Below are positions 1 through 8,152 of a stretch of DNA of 64,000 nucleotides, one piece after another. The translations under genes and the position numbers were made by a program. The notes beneath the pieces were generated by a model that was not told the origin of the DNA, made no database searches, and saw only the letters and a program-made list of their open reading frames with translations. This DNA is from Faecalibacterium duncaniae. GTDB lineage: Bacteria > Bacillota > Clostridia > Oscillospirales > Ruminococcaceae. The first letter of the stretch is position 1, and each line of letters begins with the position of its first letter. Where the stretch lies: the NCBI RefSeq assembly GCF_010509575.1, contig NZ_CP048437.1, positions 1,736,001 through 1,800,000 of the forward strand, given 5' to 3'.

Positions 1-327
1 GAAAAAGTAGGTTTCATACTGTTCACCTTCCTCGTCCACAGGCTTGTCATAATCAATGACAATGTAAAAGGTATTGCCGCCGCTGGTCTGTACGGTAATA
101 AACTGCTTGTTGGTGTGCTCGTCATAGAGCAGATCACGGGTTACAAGGTTTCCCTCCTCGGAAAAGCCCTCGCCCGGCGTAATAGTCGGCTCCGGGGCCG
201 GGGTTTCCATTGTGGGATCGCCGTAGTCCTCGCCCTCGCCGCCTGCGTAGGCATAGGCGGGAACGCTAAAGCCGCATAACAAAACAGCGGCACAAAGCAC
301 CGCTGTCAAAACTCGAAACCGTTTCAT
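1..327 (-). CDS. DUF4366 family exported protein (ICE-A), 3' end missing
   Basis: The first 109 codons are present; the rest lies beyond the left window edge. The N-terminus is a clear signal peptide (KR-rich start, then a hydrophobic stretch rich in Leu, Ala and Val ending near PAYA). The following segment, with HTNKQFITV and NTFYIVIDYD, matches the ICE-B homologue at 48221-48943, whose full form has a C-terminal membrane anchor. DUF4366 proteins are surface-exposed components of Tn1549-like transfer modules with no known biochemical activity. The gene follows DUF4315 directly, as in ICE-B. A palindrome copy lies 33 bp upstream of the start. Confidence 0.85.
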   Translation of the reverse strand, partial: MKRFRVLTAVLCAAVLLCGFSVPAYAYAGGEGEDYGDPTMETPAPEPTITPGEGFSEEGNLVTRDLLYDEHTNKQFITVQTSGGNTFYIVIDYDKPVDEEGEQYETYFF

Positions 328-329
328 AT

Positions 330-584
330 TCAGTTTTCCTCCTTTTCCTCATCCTCGGACTTCGGGACACTTTGTCCCAAAGCCCCGCCGCCTTTCAGCT
401 TTTCAAACAGCAGGGGCAGTTCCGCAAGGGGGATGCTCATGCCACGCACGATGTCCACGATCTCGCTGTTTTCCGCCTCCAGCTTTTTCTGCTCCAGCTC
501 CCTGAGCCGGGCCTGCTGTTCGCTGATTTTGGCCTTGACCTTATCAATCTCGGCTTGGATTTTCATGCTTTTTGCTGTTGCCAT
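330..584 (-). CDS. DUF4315 family protein (ICE-A)
   Basis: An 84-residue protein that is almost entirely a charged coiled coil (KVKAKISEQQARLRELEQKK, residues about 15-35) followed by a short second helix. It corresponds to the 83-residue DUF4315 protein of ICE-B at 47980-48231, which has the same neighbours (NlpC/P60 before, DUF4366 after). The function is unknown; a structural or scaffold role in the transfer apparatus is a guess. The C-terminal tail GQSVPKSEDE is encoded by the dispersed palindrome at 360-382, so the palindrome appears to have been accommodated in the reading frame. Confidence 0.85.
   Translation of the reverse strand: MATAKSMKIQAEIDKVKAKISEQQARLRELEQKKLEAENSEIVDIVRGMSIPLAELPLLFEKLKGGGALGQSVPKSEDEEKEEN
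360..382. repeat. Dispersed palindrome copy 1 (type I)
   Basis: The core GGGACACTTTGTCCC has flanking bases that extend the inverted repeat to about 10 bp per arm. It lies inside the 3' end of the DUF4315 gene and 33 bp upstream of the DUF4366 start. Confidence 0.9.
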
Positions 585-597
585 AAATGACCTCCAA

Positions 598-2301
598 TCA
601 TGGTAAACGCCCGTAGGCGTAAAAATGAGACTGCCAGTAGCTTGTATTTAAGTTTGCGTATCCGATGGGATCTCCGCAGTGGAGCATCCGCCCATCGCCT
701 ACATAAATCCCACAGTGGCTCACGCCCGGGGTATCATAGGTTCCCTTGAAAAACACAAGGTTGCCGGGCCTTGGGGAGCTGGTCGGAGTGCAGATGTTGT
801 AAAGCCCCTGCGCCCCAAGACGACCCACATTCCAGCCGGAGTGATTGATCACCCATGACACATAGCCGGAGCAGTCAAAGGATGTAGACGGGCTGGAGCC
901 GCCCCACACATAGGGATAGCCGATGTATTTCTCTGCCTCCGAGAAAATAGCGGCGAATGTTTCATCGTCCAGATATTCCCCCGGAACCTCATAGCCCTCC
1001 GGCGGGTTGGTAATGTATTTGTCTACATAGGGGGAGTCGGGAAACAGGTCGGGACGGTTGCCGAGGGTGGACATATAGATGGAGTACCGGGACATCTGTT
1101 CTTCGCTCAACAGGGAAACAGGCAGGTGGGACAGGTTTTTGTTTTCCAGCGTCACATAGCAGATGTACCACGAATAGGGTTCATCGTCGCTGTCGTAGCG
1201 TGTCTCCACCTCCACACGCTCCGTCAGAATATACTGGCGGTCAAAGAGCATTTGCAGGGAGCCCTCCACCTGTGAAAGCGTCCATTCCCCCTCATGGAGC
1301 GCCGACAGCAGGGAAATGAGCACATAGGGATCGTGTTCGATCTCGTCCAGATCGAAGTGGTACTCGTCATAATCGTGGGTGCTTTCGTAGGTATCAAGGT
1401 AGGTTTGCAGTTCTGCCTCCAGCCCGGCATAAGCCGCCTCCGCCCCTAAAATCGCCTCATCCTCAGAGGGGTAAGTGGTGGCCCCCAGCGCCCCGGCTCC
1501 GGCGTTGCCGATGGACACCAGCGAGGACGAACAGGACTGGAGCAGGACGATCACAAGGACACAGGCCAGAGCCAGCAGGCATCCGACTGGATGGCGCTTC
1601 ACAAACCCGGCGGCCCGGGCTGTCAGCTTTTCCGTGGCGGCGGCTGTTTTCCCGGCGGCTTTGGCTCCCTGTTTTGCGGCCTCCTTCGCCCGCTTCTGGT
1701 ATTGCCTTCTAAGCCGCTGTTTCTGCCAGTACCGGGTAAAATAGTTTTGGGAAAGCTCCGGGTGCTCCTGTGCGGCGGTGTGGAAATGATAATCCGCCGC
1801 TGCTTTCTGATACCTGGCCTCGGCCCGGCTGGCCGCCCTTGCCGGATGCTCCCGGACTTTGCGCTTTACAAACCGGGAGCCATGCCGCAGGATAACCTCC
1901 CCGGCAAGTTCCGAACGGTGGGCCCCTTCCGTTCCTACATTTTCCTGCTCCACCTCGTAGAGCTTGCCATGCACAAAGCCGTGAACGCCCCATCCGGCGG
2001 CCCCCGCCGCCTTACGGATCGGGCCTTTTTGTTTGGGCGGCTTCTGCTTTGCCAGCTTTTCCCGGGCGGCTTCCCGTTTTTCGCCCCGCTTTTCCATGCG
2101 GAGCTTGGATGCCGCCGCCTGTTCCTGCTGGCTTTTCTGCCGAAATTTTGACTTTGGGACACTTTGTCCCGAAGTGCCAGCCGCCCCGGGCGCCTGTTCA
2201 GAGCCAGCCCCAAAAGCAGGGCCACCGGGCTCGGCAGCTCCGCCTCCGGGTTCCGTATGCGTTTGGGACTCCGGGCGTGGTTTATTCGGTTTTCGCTTCA
2301 T
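598..2301 (-). CDS. NlpC/P60 cell-wall hydrolase of the transfer apparatus (ICE-A)
   Basis: A 567-residue protein. Residues 1-240 are basic and low in complexity, then comes one membrane segment (about 237-257, VGCLLALACVLVIVLL) ending in QSC, then an extracellular region and a C-terminal NlpC/P60 domain. The catalytic Cys is in FDCSGYV (residue 477), the His in GVSHCGIYVG (529) and a third polar residue in MLHCGD (541). Such enzymes cut peptidoglycan cross-links to let the conjugation channel pass. It sits between VirB4 and DUF4315, as does the ICE-B homologue at 45976-47961. The N-terminal SGQSVPKS is encoded by a palindrome copy (2152-2174). Confidence 0.92.
   Translation of the reverse strand: MKRKPNKPRPESQTHTEPGGGAAEPGGPAFGAGSEQAPGAAGTSGQSVPKSKFRQKSQQEQAAASKLRMEKRGEKREAAREKLAKQKPPKQKGPIRKAAGAAGWGVHGFVHGKLYEVEQENVGTEGAHRSELAGEVILRHGSRFVKRKVREHPARAASRAEARYQKAAADYHFHTAAQEHPELSQNYFTRYWQKQRLRRQYQKRAKEAAKQGAKAAGKTAAATEKLTARAAGFVKRHPVGCLLALACVLVIVLLQSCSSSLVSIGNAGAGALGATTYPSEDEAILGAEAAYAGLEAELQTYLDTYESTHDYDEYHFDLDEIEHDPYVLISLLSALHEGEWTLSQVEGSLQMLFDRQYILTERVEVETRYDSDDEPYSWYICYVTLENKNLSHLPVSLLSEEQMSRYSIYMSTLGNRPDLFPDSPYVDKYITNPPEGYEVPGEYLDDETFAAIFSEAEKYIGYPYVWGGSSPSTSFDCSGYVSWVINHSGWNVGRLGAQGLYNICTPTSSPRPGNLVFFKGTYDTPGVSHCGIYVGDGRMLHCGDPIGYANLNTSYWQSHFYAYGRLP
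2152..2174. repeat. Dispersed palindrome copy 2 (type I)
   Basis: The core GGGACACTTTGTCCC lies within the N-terminal coding part of the NlpC/P60 gene, about 130 bp inside its start. Both flanks extend the symmetry (CTTT / GAAG). Confidence 0.9.
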
Positions 2302-4645
2302 TCTTCATATCCTCCGGTCGGGTGGTTAAGAGGTCATAGATTTCCCCCTTCGGGAACCGATCCACAAACGGGATGGTCACATTCCCGTAAAACAGCAGGC
2401 CCTCGCCGGAATTAGAGTGGGTAATGTAGGAAAGCTGATGCTCGGAAATACCGAGCTGTCTTGCCAAAATCGCCCGGTCGCTCTGAGCTTGCGAGAGCAA
2501 AATCATAAAATCGGTGTTATCCAGAATGTTCTCAATCTCCCGGCTGGCCAGAAGGTCTTTTACATTCTGCGTGAGGGCGCTGGGAACGCAGCCTTTCTTT
2601 CTCAGCATTTTCCACACCGCCACAAAATAGCTGGCGGTCAGCGGATCACGGAGCAGGACATGGAACTCATCGAAGTAGCACCATGTCGCCACGCCCTCCC
2701 GGAAGTTGGTATCTACCGCCTGGGACACAAATTCATTTGTGATGTGCATGGCGATCTTGCGGAGGTTTTCTCCCATGTTTTTCAGCACGATACACACCAC
2801 CCGGCTGTCGGTTTTCACATTCGTGGGATGGTTAAACAGGTTGAGGGAGCCGGTGCAGTAGAGCTCAAGGGCGGTTGCCACACGCCGGGCCTCGGGCTCC
2901 GGCTGTTTCAAGAGCTCCTCGTACAAGTCCTGCAAAAGCGGGGTTTTTCCCGTATCAAGCCCAAGGGCCTGTTCCCGGTACACCAGCCGCACACAGCGGT
3001 CAACAACTGTCTTTTCGATGGGCTGTAAGCCTTCCTTTCCGCCTACCACCAGCTCGCACAGGGAAAGCAGGAAATCTGCCTTCATGGAAAGAGGGCTCTC
3101 CCCGGCGGCCATGTTAAGCTCCACATCCATCGGGTTTAGGTGGTGGTGGCTGTCCGGGGCAATCTCGATCACCTGTCCGCCCAGCCTGCGAACCAGCGGG
3201 GCATATTCGCCCATCGGATCGACAATGATAATCCGATCCTGGGGGATGGTCAGAAAGACATTGAGCAGTTCCCGCTTTGCCGCAAAGGATTTTCCCGAGC
3301 CTGTAGAGCCGAGGTACATTCCGTTGGCCGACTTCAGCTTTTTGCGGTCAGCCATAATGACATTGTGGGAAAGGGCGTTCATGCCATAGTAGAGGGCCTG
3401 CCCGTCCATCCGCAGCTCCCTTGTCATAAAGGGGATAAAAATTGCTGTGGAGCTGGTTGTCATACCACGCTGGATCTCCACTTCGTTGTAGCCGAGGGCC
3501 AGCGAGGACACAAAGCCCTGCTCCTGTTGCCAGTCCAGCCGCTTGAGGGCGCAGTTGTATTTCTGTGCGATGCCGCCCACGGTAAACACATCATTTTCCA
3601 GCCGCTGGCGGGTAGGGGCCATATTGACTACCGTAAAAGTCAAAAGGAACATCCTTTCGTTGCGGGACTGGAGGTCGGCAAGGAGCTCCGCCGCATCCTT
3701 GGAAAAGGTAATGAGGTCGGGCGGGAGAATGTCGGGATCATACCCGGCCCGGACAGCCTTCCGCTGTTCCTCCACCTTCATTTTCCCGATGTCGGAGATT
3801 TTTCCCTTGATGGTTTTGATGGCCTTTAGCTGATCCACCGTCTGGATATGGAGGGTTACGGTCATTTCCGCATCCAGCTCCAGCATTTCTGCCAGCAGTT
3901 TATCCGAGAGCTCAGACGCCAAAATCTGCAAGTAGGAAACAGCGCCCCAATACTGGCCCACCCGGAACAGGCGGGAGTGCCGGAAGTCAAAGCTGTCCGG
4001 GGCGATATAGTCCTTGGTGCCAAGCCCCGTCTGCGGGATGTCCTTCCATGAAAAGCGGAACGGTTCCCGGTTGCCCGGATGCATCTGGCTGTGAAGCAGG
4101 GCCAGCCTTGCCCGTCCGTCCATCGGTTCACAGGGAACACCCAGCCGCTTAAAGTTGCCCATCACATCGGCTTCCACACGCTCCAGACGGGGCCGGGCCT
4201 CCACGATCCCTCCGGCTGGGATGCCGAAAGTAATGTACTTGGAGCGTTCAATCCCGTTGTTAGACCGGGCGATCTGGTTTTTCAGCATCCCGGTAAATTC
4301 CTCCCGGACGCTGTTAAAATCATCATCCGCCTGGGGAATGTTTACCTTATAGCGGCTCCGGGAGTGGGAGCGGCGGTTGATAAAGGAAAGCTGGAACGGC
4401 AGGGAGCTGTCAAAGTAGTTGAGAAATGAGCTCCAACCGCCAAAGATTGCAGTCTGATCCTCAGTGGATGCCACGGAATAATTGATGTCCTCATATTCCA
4501 CGGTCTTTGTGTAGAGCCCGCCGGGGAGCTTGCATACCCCGTCCGGATGCATCGCCACATAGGGGATCGTCTGCTGGGCGGACAGGGCCGCCCGGTTTTT
4601 AGCCTTTGCGGTTTTTCTTCCGCTGGTTGGATTTGCCTTTCGCAA
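2282..4645 (-). CDS. VirB4-type conjugation ATPase (ICE-A)
   Basis: A 787-residue cytoplasmic or membrane-associated ATPase that powers the type IV secretion channel. The Walker A motif GSTGSGKS is near residue 447 and the Walker B-like RIIIVDPMGEY about 50 residues later; the C-terminal half holds the FDEFH segment typical of this family (CYFDEFHVLLRD). I chose a TTG start at 4645 because AAAGGAGG sits 6 nt upstream of it, inside the 3' end of prgI (47 bp overlap). The 3' end overlaps the NlpC/P60 start by 20 bp. The ICE-B equivalent (42684-45086) also uses TTG. Confidence 0.95.
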   Translation of the reverse strand: MRKANPTSGRKTAKAKNRAALSAQQTIPYVAMHPDGVCKLPGGLYTKTVEYEDINYSVASTEDQTAIFGGWSSFLNYFDSSLPFQLSFINRRSHSRSRYKVNIPQADDDFNSVREEFTGMLKNQIARSNNGIERSKYITFGIPAGGIVEARPRLERVEADVMGNFKRLGVPCEPMDGRARLALLHSQMHPGNREPFRFSWKDIPQTGLGTKDYIAPDSFDFRHSRLFRVGQYWGAVSYLQILASELSDKLLAEMLELDAEMTVTLHIQTVDQLKAIKTIKGKISDIGKMKVEEQRKAVRAGYDPDILPPDLITFSKDAAELLADLQSRNERMFLLTFTVVNMAPTRQRLENDVFTVGGIAQKYNCALKRLDWQQEQGFVSSLALGYNEVEIQRGMTTSSTAIFIPFMTRELRMDGQALYYGMNALSHNVIMADRKKLKSANGMYLGSTGSGKSFAAKRELLNVFLTIPQDRIIIVDPMGEYAPLVRRLGGQVIEIAPDSHHHLNPMDVELNMAAGESPLSMKADFLLSLCELVVGGKEGLQPIEKTVVDRCVRLVYREQALGLDTGKTPLLQDLYEELLKQPEPEARRVATALELYCTGSLNLFNHPTNVKTDSRVVCIVLKNMGENLRKIAMHITNEFVSQAVDTNFREGVATWCYFDEFHVLLRDPLTASYFVAVWKMLRKKGCVPSALTQNVKDLLASREIENILDNTDFMILLSQAQSDRAILARQLGISEHQLSYITHSNSGEGLLFYGNVTIPFVDRFPKGEIYDLLTTRPEDMKNEAKTE

Positions 4646-4994
4646 TCACATCCTCCTTTCTCACAGCGCCCCGTTCGGCAAAGGGGGCGTAAATGTTTTG
4701 TGTCTGATAGGGCCTGACTCCGGACCGCAGAAACCGGGCCCGTATGATGTTTTTCAGCACCTTTTCCGCCGGGAGCCCGTCTTTTTCATACATGGCCAGA
4801 AGAAACGCCGGGAGCATCACGGCCAGCATAAGGAACATGGCCCCGGTATTGCCGATAGAGCCCCGGGCCAGCAGATAGGACGGGATGCCTACCGCCGCCG
4901 CACAGCTAAAACAGATGAGCTGGCGCTTGGTAAGGTTTAGGGCCATTTTGGTTTTTACTTTTGACAGGTCGTTGGGTACATTCACATAGGGCAT
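4599..4994 (-). CDS. PrgI family membrane protein (ICE-A)
   Basis: A 131-residue protein beginning MPYVNVPNDLSKVKTKM, the usual PrgI opening, followed by two adjacent membrane segments (about residues 27-45 and 49-67) and a basic C-terminus. PrgI proteins are VirB3-like inner-membrane parts of Gram-positive type IV secretion systems and are normally encoded directly before VirB4, as here. The ICE-B homologue is at 42332-42757. Confidence 0.93.
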   Translation of the reverse strand: MPYVNVPNDLSKVKTKMALNLTKRQLICFSCAAAVGIPSYLLARGSIGNTGAMFLMLAVMLPAFLLAMYEKDGLPAEKVLKNIIRARFLRSGVRPYQTQNIYAPFAERGAVRKEDVIAKGKSNQRKKNRKG

Positions 4995-5581
4995 GGATCA
5001 GCCTCCTTTCCGGCCCCTTTAACCTCGGGACACTTTGTCCCAAAGTCCGGGATCGTGCTTTTCACTTCATTTCCCCACACCTCCCAGCCGGGCGGGGACT
5101 GTCTGGCAAAGAGCTCCACCCGGGGCAGGTCGCCCATAAGGGCCACGATCTTTTCCCGGGCCTCGTCCGGCTTTTTGCTGTGGGCTTCAATCGGGGAAAT
5201 GATAAACTGATGGATATTTGCCGCCTGCCGTTTGGGATGGCCCTTGGTAGCTAGCAGGCAGATTTCTGCATTTCCCCTCGTCCAGAAGCCAAGGCCATAA
5301 AACCAACTGTCCGCCTTTTTATTCTTTTTCAGCCAGACAAAGGCCACAGACTTATAGCGGAAGCCCCACGCCTCTATGAGCCGCAGGGCCTCCGGGAGCT
5401 GGGGGAAAGTCGCCCACAAAAAAAGTGCACTGTCCGGGGCGGCCAGATCAGCCACCGGGAGCGCACACAGATCGTCAATCCCCATTGTGGGATAATGGTT
5501 TTCTGCCGCCCCCTGTACTTTATTGCGCTGGTACTGCCAAGGGGGATCGGCGTAAATGATAGAATAGTTTCCGATAGTCAT
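4982..5581 (-). CDS. MT-A70 family DNA adenine methyltransferase (ICE-A)
   Basis: A 199-residue protein with the catalytic motif DPPWQYQ close to the N-terminus (IIYADPPWQYQRNK) and an ALFLWATFPQLPEAL segment typical of MT-A70 methylases, which transfer a methyl group from SAM to adenine N6. It overlaps the upstream N6/N4 methylase by 4 bp (ATGA) and PrgI by 13 bp, so it is part of the transfer operon. ICE-B has no equivalent here. A role in protecting element DNA from host restriction is an inference. The C-terminal DFGTKCPEV is encoded by palindrome copy 3. Confidence 0.85.
   Translation of the reverse strand: MTIGNYSIIYADPPWQYQRNKVQGAAENHYPTMGIDDLCALPVADLAAPDSALFLWATFPQLPEALRLIEAWGFRYKSVAFVWLKKNKKADSWFYGLGFWTRGNAEICLLATKGHPKRQAANIHQFIISPIEAHSKKPDEAREKIVALMGDLPRVELFARQSPPGWEVWGNEVKSTIPDFGTKCPEVKGAGKEADPCPM
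5023..5045. repeat. Dispersed palindrome copy 3 (type I)
   Basis: The core GGGACACTTTGTCCC lies in the 3' coding end of the MT-A70 gene and 29 bp upstream of the PrgI start. Confidence 0.9.
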
Positions 5582-6372
5582 ACTCCTTTCTGCCCGGCTT
5601 TGACCGCCTCAGTAGCCAGCCGGATGCGTTCTGTAGCTGGGGCGTAAAAGGCCGGGGCGGTTTCAAAGCATACAAAGCGGCGGCCCGTATTGACGGCAGC
5701 CACAGCAGTCGTGCCGGAGCCAGCGCAGATGTCTGCCACTACCTCCCCGGGCCGGGTATAGGTTCTGATGAGATACTCGCACAGCTCCACGGGTTTCTGC
5801 GTTGGGTGGACGGTACGCTGTACGGAAGAAAAGGCCAGCAGGTTTCCGGGAAAACGAAGGCCATCCTCTGATCCGCTGCTGGAACGCAGGAATTTTCCAT
5901 AGTTGGGGCTGTTGTCCCCTGTCCGGGAAATTTTCTTATAGGGCTTGCCCTGTTCAAACTGCGGATCGTAATAGGGCAATTTTTGATAAAACACCAGAAT
6001 GTTTTCCGTCCGCTTTAGGGGAGCCCGCCTTGCATTGAGAAAGCCAGTACACCTGCTTTTGTACCACACCCATTCATAGCGGAGCATAGAGAGGTTGGAT
6101 GCCCCCAGCACCTTATCATAGGGGCATTGTGCGAAAAACAGCACTGCGCCATCCGGTTTGACAGCCCACTTGACCGCCTCCCACAGCTCCGGGAGCGGGA
6201 GCGGCACATCCCAAAAATTCCGGGTAGTGCCATAGGGTGGATCGGTAAGGAGCATATCAACCGAGTGCTTCGGCAAAGAGCGCAGCCCTTCAATCCCGTC
6301 CATCAAAAACAGCCCCTCCGGGCAGGCTGGAGACTTCGGGACAATTTGTCTCGAGGTCACATCACCTGTCAT
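5578..6372 (-). CDS. DNA N6-adenine/N4-cytosine methyltransferase (ICE-A)
   Basis: A 264-residue DNA methylase with the catalytic motif LLTDPPYGTT near residue 45 and the SAM-binding motif DICAGSGTTAVAAVNTGR near the C-terminus; this motif order fits the beta class. The frame is open further upstream, but I chose ATG at 6372 because AAAGGAGG lies 6 nt before it and the start overlaps the spoVG stop by 11 bp. It pairs with the MT-A70 gene that follows. There is no restriction endonuclease nearby, so these look like orphan, anti-restriction type methylases. Target specificity cannot be read from the sequence. Confidence 0.88.
   Translation of the reverse strand: MTGDVTSRQIVPKSPACPEGLFLMDGIEGLRSLPKHSVDMLLTDPPYGTTRNFWDVPLPLPELWEAVKWAVKPDGAVLFFAQCPYDKVLGASNLSMLRYEWVWYKSRCTGFLNARRAPLKRTENILVFYQKLPYYDPQFEQGKPYKKISRTGDNSPNYGKFLRSSSGSEDGLRFPGNLLAFSSVQRTVHPTQKPVELCEYLIRTYTRPGEVVADICAGSGTTAVAAVNTGRRFVCFETAPAFYAPATERIRLATEAVKAGQKGV
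6334..6356. repeat. Dispersed palindrome copy 4 (type II)
   Basis: The core GGGACAATTTGTCTC is a near-perfect inverted repeat, with one mismatched arm base compared with type I copies. It lies in the first codons of the methylase gene and encodes TSRQIVPKS. Confidence 0.85.
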
Positions 6373-6910
6373 TCCGGGCCTCCTTTTTCTTTGCCGGGGC
6401 GGTTCGGGCGGCATTTTCCTTCCCAGCCTCCCTTGCGGCCTGTGCCATCTGCTCCTTGATCGGGGTGGGGCGGACTGCCTCGGCCCGGGCGATGAGCTTT
6501 TCCACCGCTGAATGGTACGCCTGGGCTCCCGCCGCATTGAGCCGCTCCTGGGTGGCCCGGTCATTGATCCGCACCGTGGAGCGGTAGCCCGTCCTGCTGG
6601 TGGGATCGGGTTTGCTGGGAGCCCCGAGGAAAATCCCGTTCTTGCCATCCACCACCTTGAAATCGTCGATCACTACACCGCCATAGTTGACGCTGGCAAA
6701 GCCGATGAGCTTGCCTTGGGGCTCAATCGGGCGAACCGTAACTTCGATGGGAACAGCGGCCTCCTGCAAAATTGCGTCCGTCCGCAGCTTAACTGCCTCG
6801 TCCACCGTCACGCCTTTTACCTCGGCCAGCTCCGCAATCGGCGCATCAAACAGCCAGCGCCGCTCCTCGGCGGCGATCTGTTCCGGGGTTAATATGACAT
6901 CCTTACTCAA
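6362..6910 (-). CDS. SpoVG family protein (ICE-A)
   Basis: A 182-residue protein. The central part (IEVTVRPIEPQGKLIGFASV, then VIDDFKVVDGKNGIFLGAPS) is a recognisable SpoVG domain; SpoVG is a small nucleic-acid-binding regulator in Firmicutes. The protein is about twice the usual SpoVG length, with an N-terminal extension and a basic Ala-rich tail. It sits between VirB6 and the methylases in the transfer operon. A regulatory or DNA/RNA-binding role in transfer is likely but not shown. A palindrome copy lies 22 bp upstream of the start. Confidence 0.85.
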   Translation of the reverse strand: MSKDVILTPEQIAAEERRWLFDAPIAELAEVKGVTVDEAVKLRTDAILQEAAVPIEVTVRPIEPQGKLIGFASVNYGGVVIDDFKVVDGKNGIFLGAPSKPDPTSRTGYRSTVRINDRATQERLNAAGAQAYHSAVEKLIARAEAVRPTPIKEQMAQAAREAGKENAARTAPAKKKEARNDR

Positions 6911-6931
6911 AATTGTTTCCTCCTTTCCCGG

Positions 6932-6954
6932 CCTCGGGACACTTTGTCCCGAAG
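6932..6954. repeat. Dispersed palindrome copy 5 (type I)
   Basis: The core GGGACACTTTGTCCC lies in the short gap between the virB6 stop and the spoVG start, 22 bp upstream of the spoVG start codon. Confidence 0.9.
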
Positions 6955-6963
6955 TCCGTCCGT

Positions 6964-7830
6964 TTAATGCGCCCCGAAGATGCGCTGGGCGATGCCGCCT
7001 GTCTTAAACAGCATGAAGCACAGAAGAACCGTATAGCCCACGGTTCCCCATATCGCTCCAATCGGATCGCCGCCTGTGGCGATGCCTTGAATAAGCACCG
7101 CATAGATCGCAACACAGACCAGTATGAGCATCCCTTGAAAGCCTACGGCGAACAGGGATTTTAGGTAGTTCTGCCCTGTGCCGCCCAGCTCCCGGTTGGA
7201 AAGCGTGGCAACGGGCAGGGGTGCTAAACTGGTCATTAAATATATTTCAATCATTCTTCCGTACACCAGAACGAAAATGATGATCCCCATGATCTGCATG
7301 GTCAGCCCGATCACAGAGGACTGGAGCCACAGGCCAAGGAGCGGCCCCAAGTCCATGCCCTCCAGCGTGATTTCCAGCTCCGTCAGCATATCCGGCGTAA
7401 TGTCGGTGGAGCCTTGGATGAGCCCCGCCGCATCCGCAATCACGCTCTGCGACACATCGAACACCGCCATGACAATATTAAAGGTGTTGGAAAGAATGAG
7501 GATGGCACAAGCGGTTTTGAATACCCATTTGTAGATATTCGCCACATCAAACTCGTGCATATTGTTCTTTTCCAAAAGCATCTGTATCAGCTCGTAGGTG
7601 GCAACAAAGGTCAGCACCAATCCGGCAATCGGCAGGATCACCGTTTCGGAAAGCTGGCGGATGAGGGAGAAAACCCTGGCGTTCCATGCCGCCGGGGTAG
7701 TCCCTACCTGTACCGCAATCTCTCCGACTTTGGCATTGACGGTATCAAAAAGCCCTTCGAGGTTCCCCATGATACCGCTGATCAACAGCTCTTTCAGCCA
7801 GTTCGTGAGCCAGTCGGTGAGAAAATCCAT
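6964..7830 (-). CDS. VirB6/TrbL-like conjugation channel membrane protein (ICE-A)
   Basis: A 288-residue polytopic membrane protein with about five or six hydrophobic segments (around residues 62-85, 105-125, 172-195, 225-250, 258-280). VirB6-like proteins form the inner-membrane part of the DNA translocation channel. It is 10 bp from Maff2. The intact length is useful: the ICE-B copy, split by a group II intron, comes to 287 residues once the intron is removed, and the shared segment YGRMIEIY marks the insertion point. Confidence 0.92.
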   Translation of the reverse strand: MDFLTDWLTNWLKELLISGIMGNLEGLFDTVNAKVGEIAVQVGTTPAAWNARVFSLIRQLSETVILPIAGLVLTFVATYELIQMLLEKNNMHEFDVANIYKWVFKTACAILILSNTFNIVMAVFDVSQSVIADAAGLIQGSTDITPDMLTELEITLEGMDLGPLLGLWLQSSVIGLTMQIMGIIIFVLVYGRMIEIYLMTSLAPLPVATLSNRELGGTGQNYLKSLFAVGFQGMLILVCVAIYAVLIQGIATGGDPIGAIWGTVGYTVLLCFMLFKTGGIAQRIFGAH

Positions 7831-7839
7831 AAGCCCTCC

Positions 7840-8052
7840 TTAGAACAAGCCAGACAGCAGGGGGATCAGCGTGGTTCCCAAAAGGATGATGCCGCCGCCA
7901 GCCATGAGCTGCTTCATGCCCTGGCTCTTGGAACCTGGGTTGTCCGATCCATAGCCCTCCAGCAGATTGACAACGCCCCACACGCCAAGTCCAGCGCCGA
8001 GGGCTACAACAAGAGTCTGCAAAGTATCAATAGCGGAAGTGAAAAACTGCAT
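7840..8052 (-). CDS. Maff2 family small membrane protein (ICE-A)
   Basis: A 70-residue protein starting MQFFTSAIDTLQTLVV, with two hydrophobic segments around a polar GYGSDNPGSKSQGMKQL loop. The ATG at 8052 is chosen because GGAGG precedes it closely; the frame is open further upstream without another good ribosome site. Maff2 proteins lie between the coupling protein and VirB6 in Tn1549-like elements and are probably pilin- or VirB2-like (inference). The intact copy here shows what the interrupted ICE-B copy looked like before IME-C entered it. Confidence 0.9.
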   Translation of the reverse strand: MQFFTSAIDTLQTLVVALGAGLGVWGVVNLLEGYGSDNPGSKSQGMKQLMAGGGIILLGTTLIPLLSGLF

Positions 8053-8123
8053 AGAGCCTCCTTTTCTCCGGGGGGTATTCCCGGCCATGAAAAAAGCCGC
8101 CATTTCTGGCGGCAGGTTACATA

Positions 8124-8146
8124 CTTCGGGACACTTTGTCCCAAAG
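8124..8146. repeat. Dispersed palindrome copy 6 (type I)
   Basis: The core GGGACACTTTGTCCC lies in the 100 bp gap between the coupling-protein stop and the maff2 start, 72 bp upstream of the latter. Confidence 0.9.
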
Positions 8147-8152
8147 CCCTAT

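Noticed and set aside
2417..3829. Several plus-strand ORFs opposite virB4 of ICE-A
   Set aside because: Shadows of a VirB4 ATPase with intact Walker motifs.
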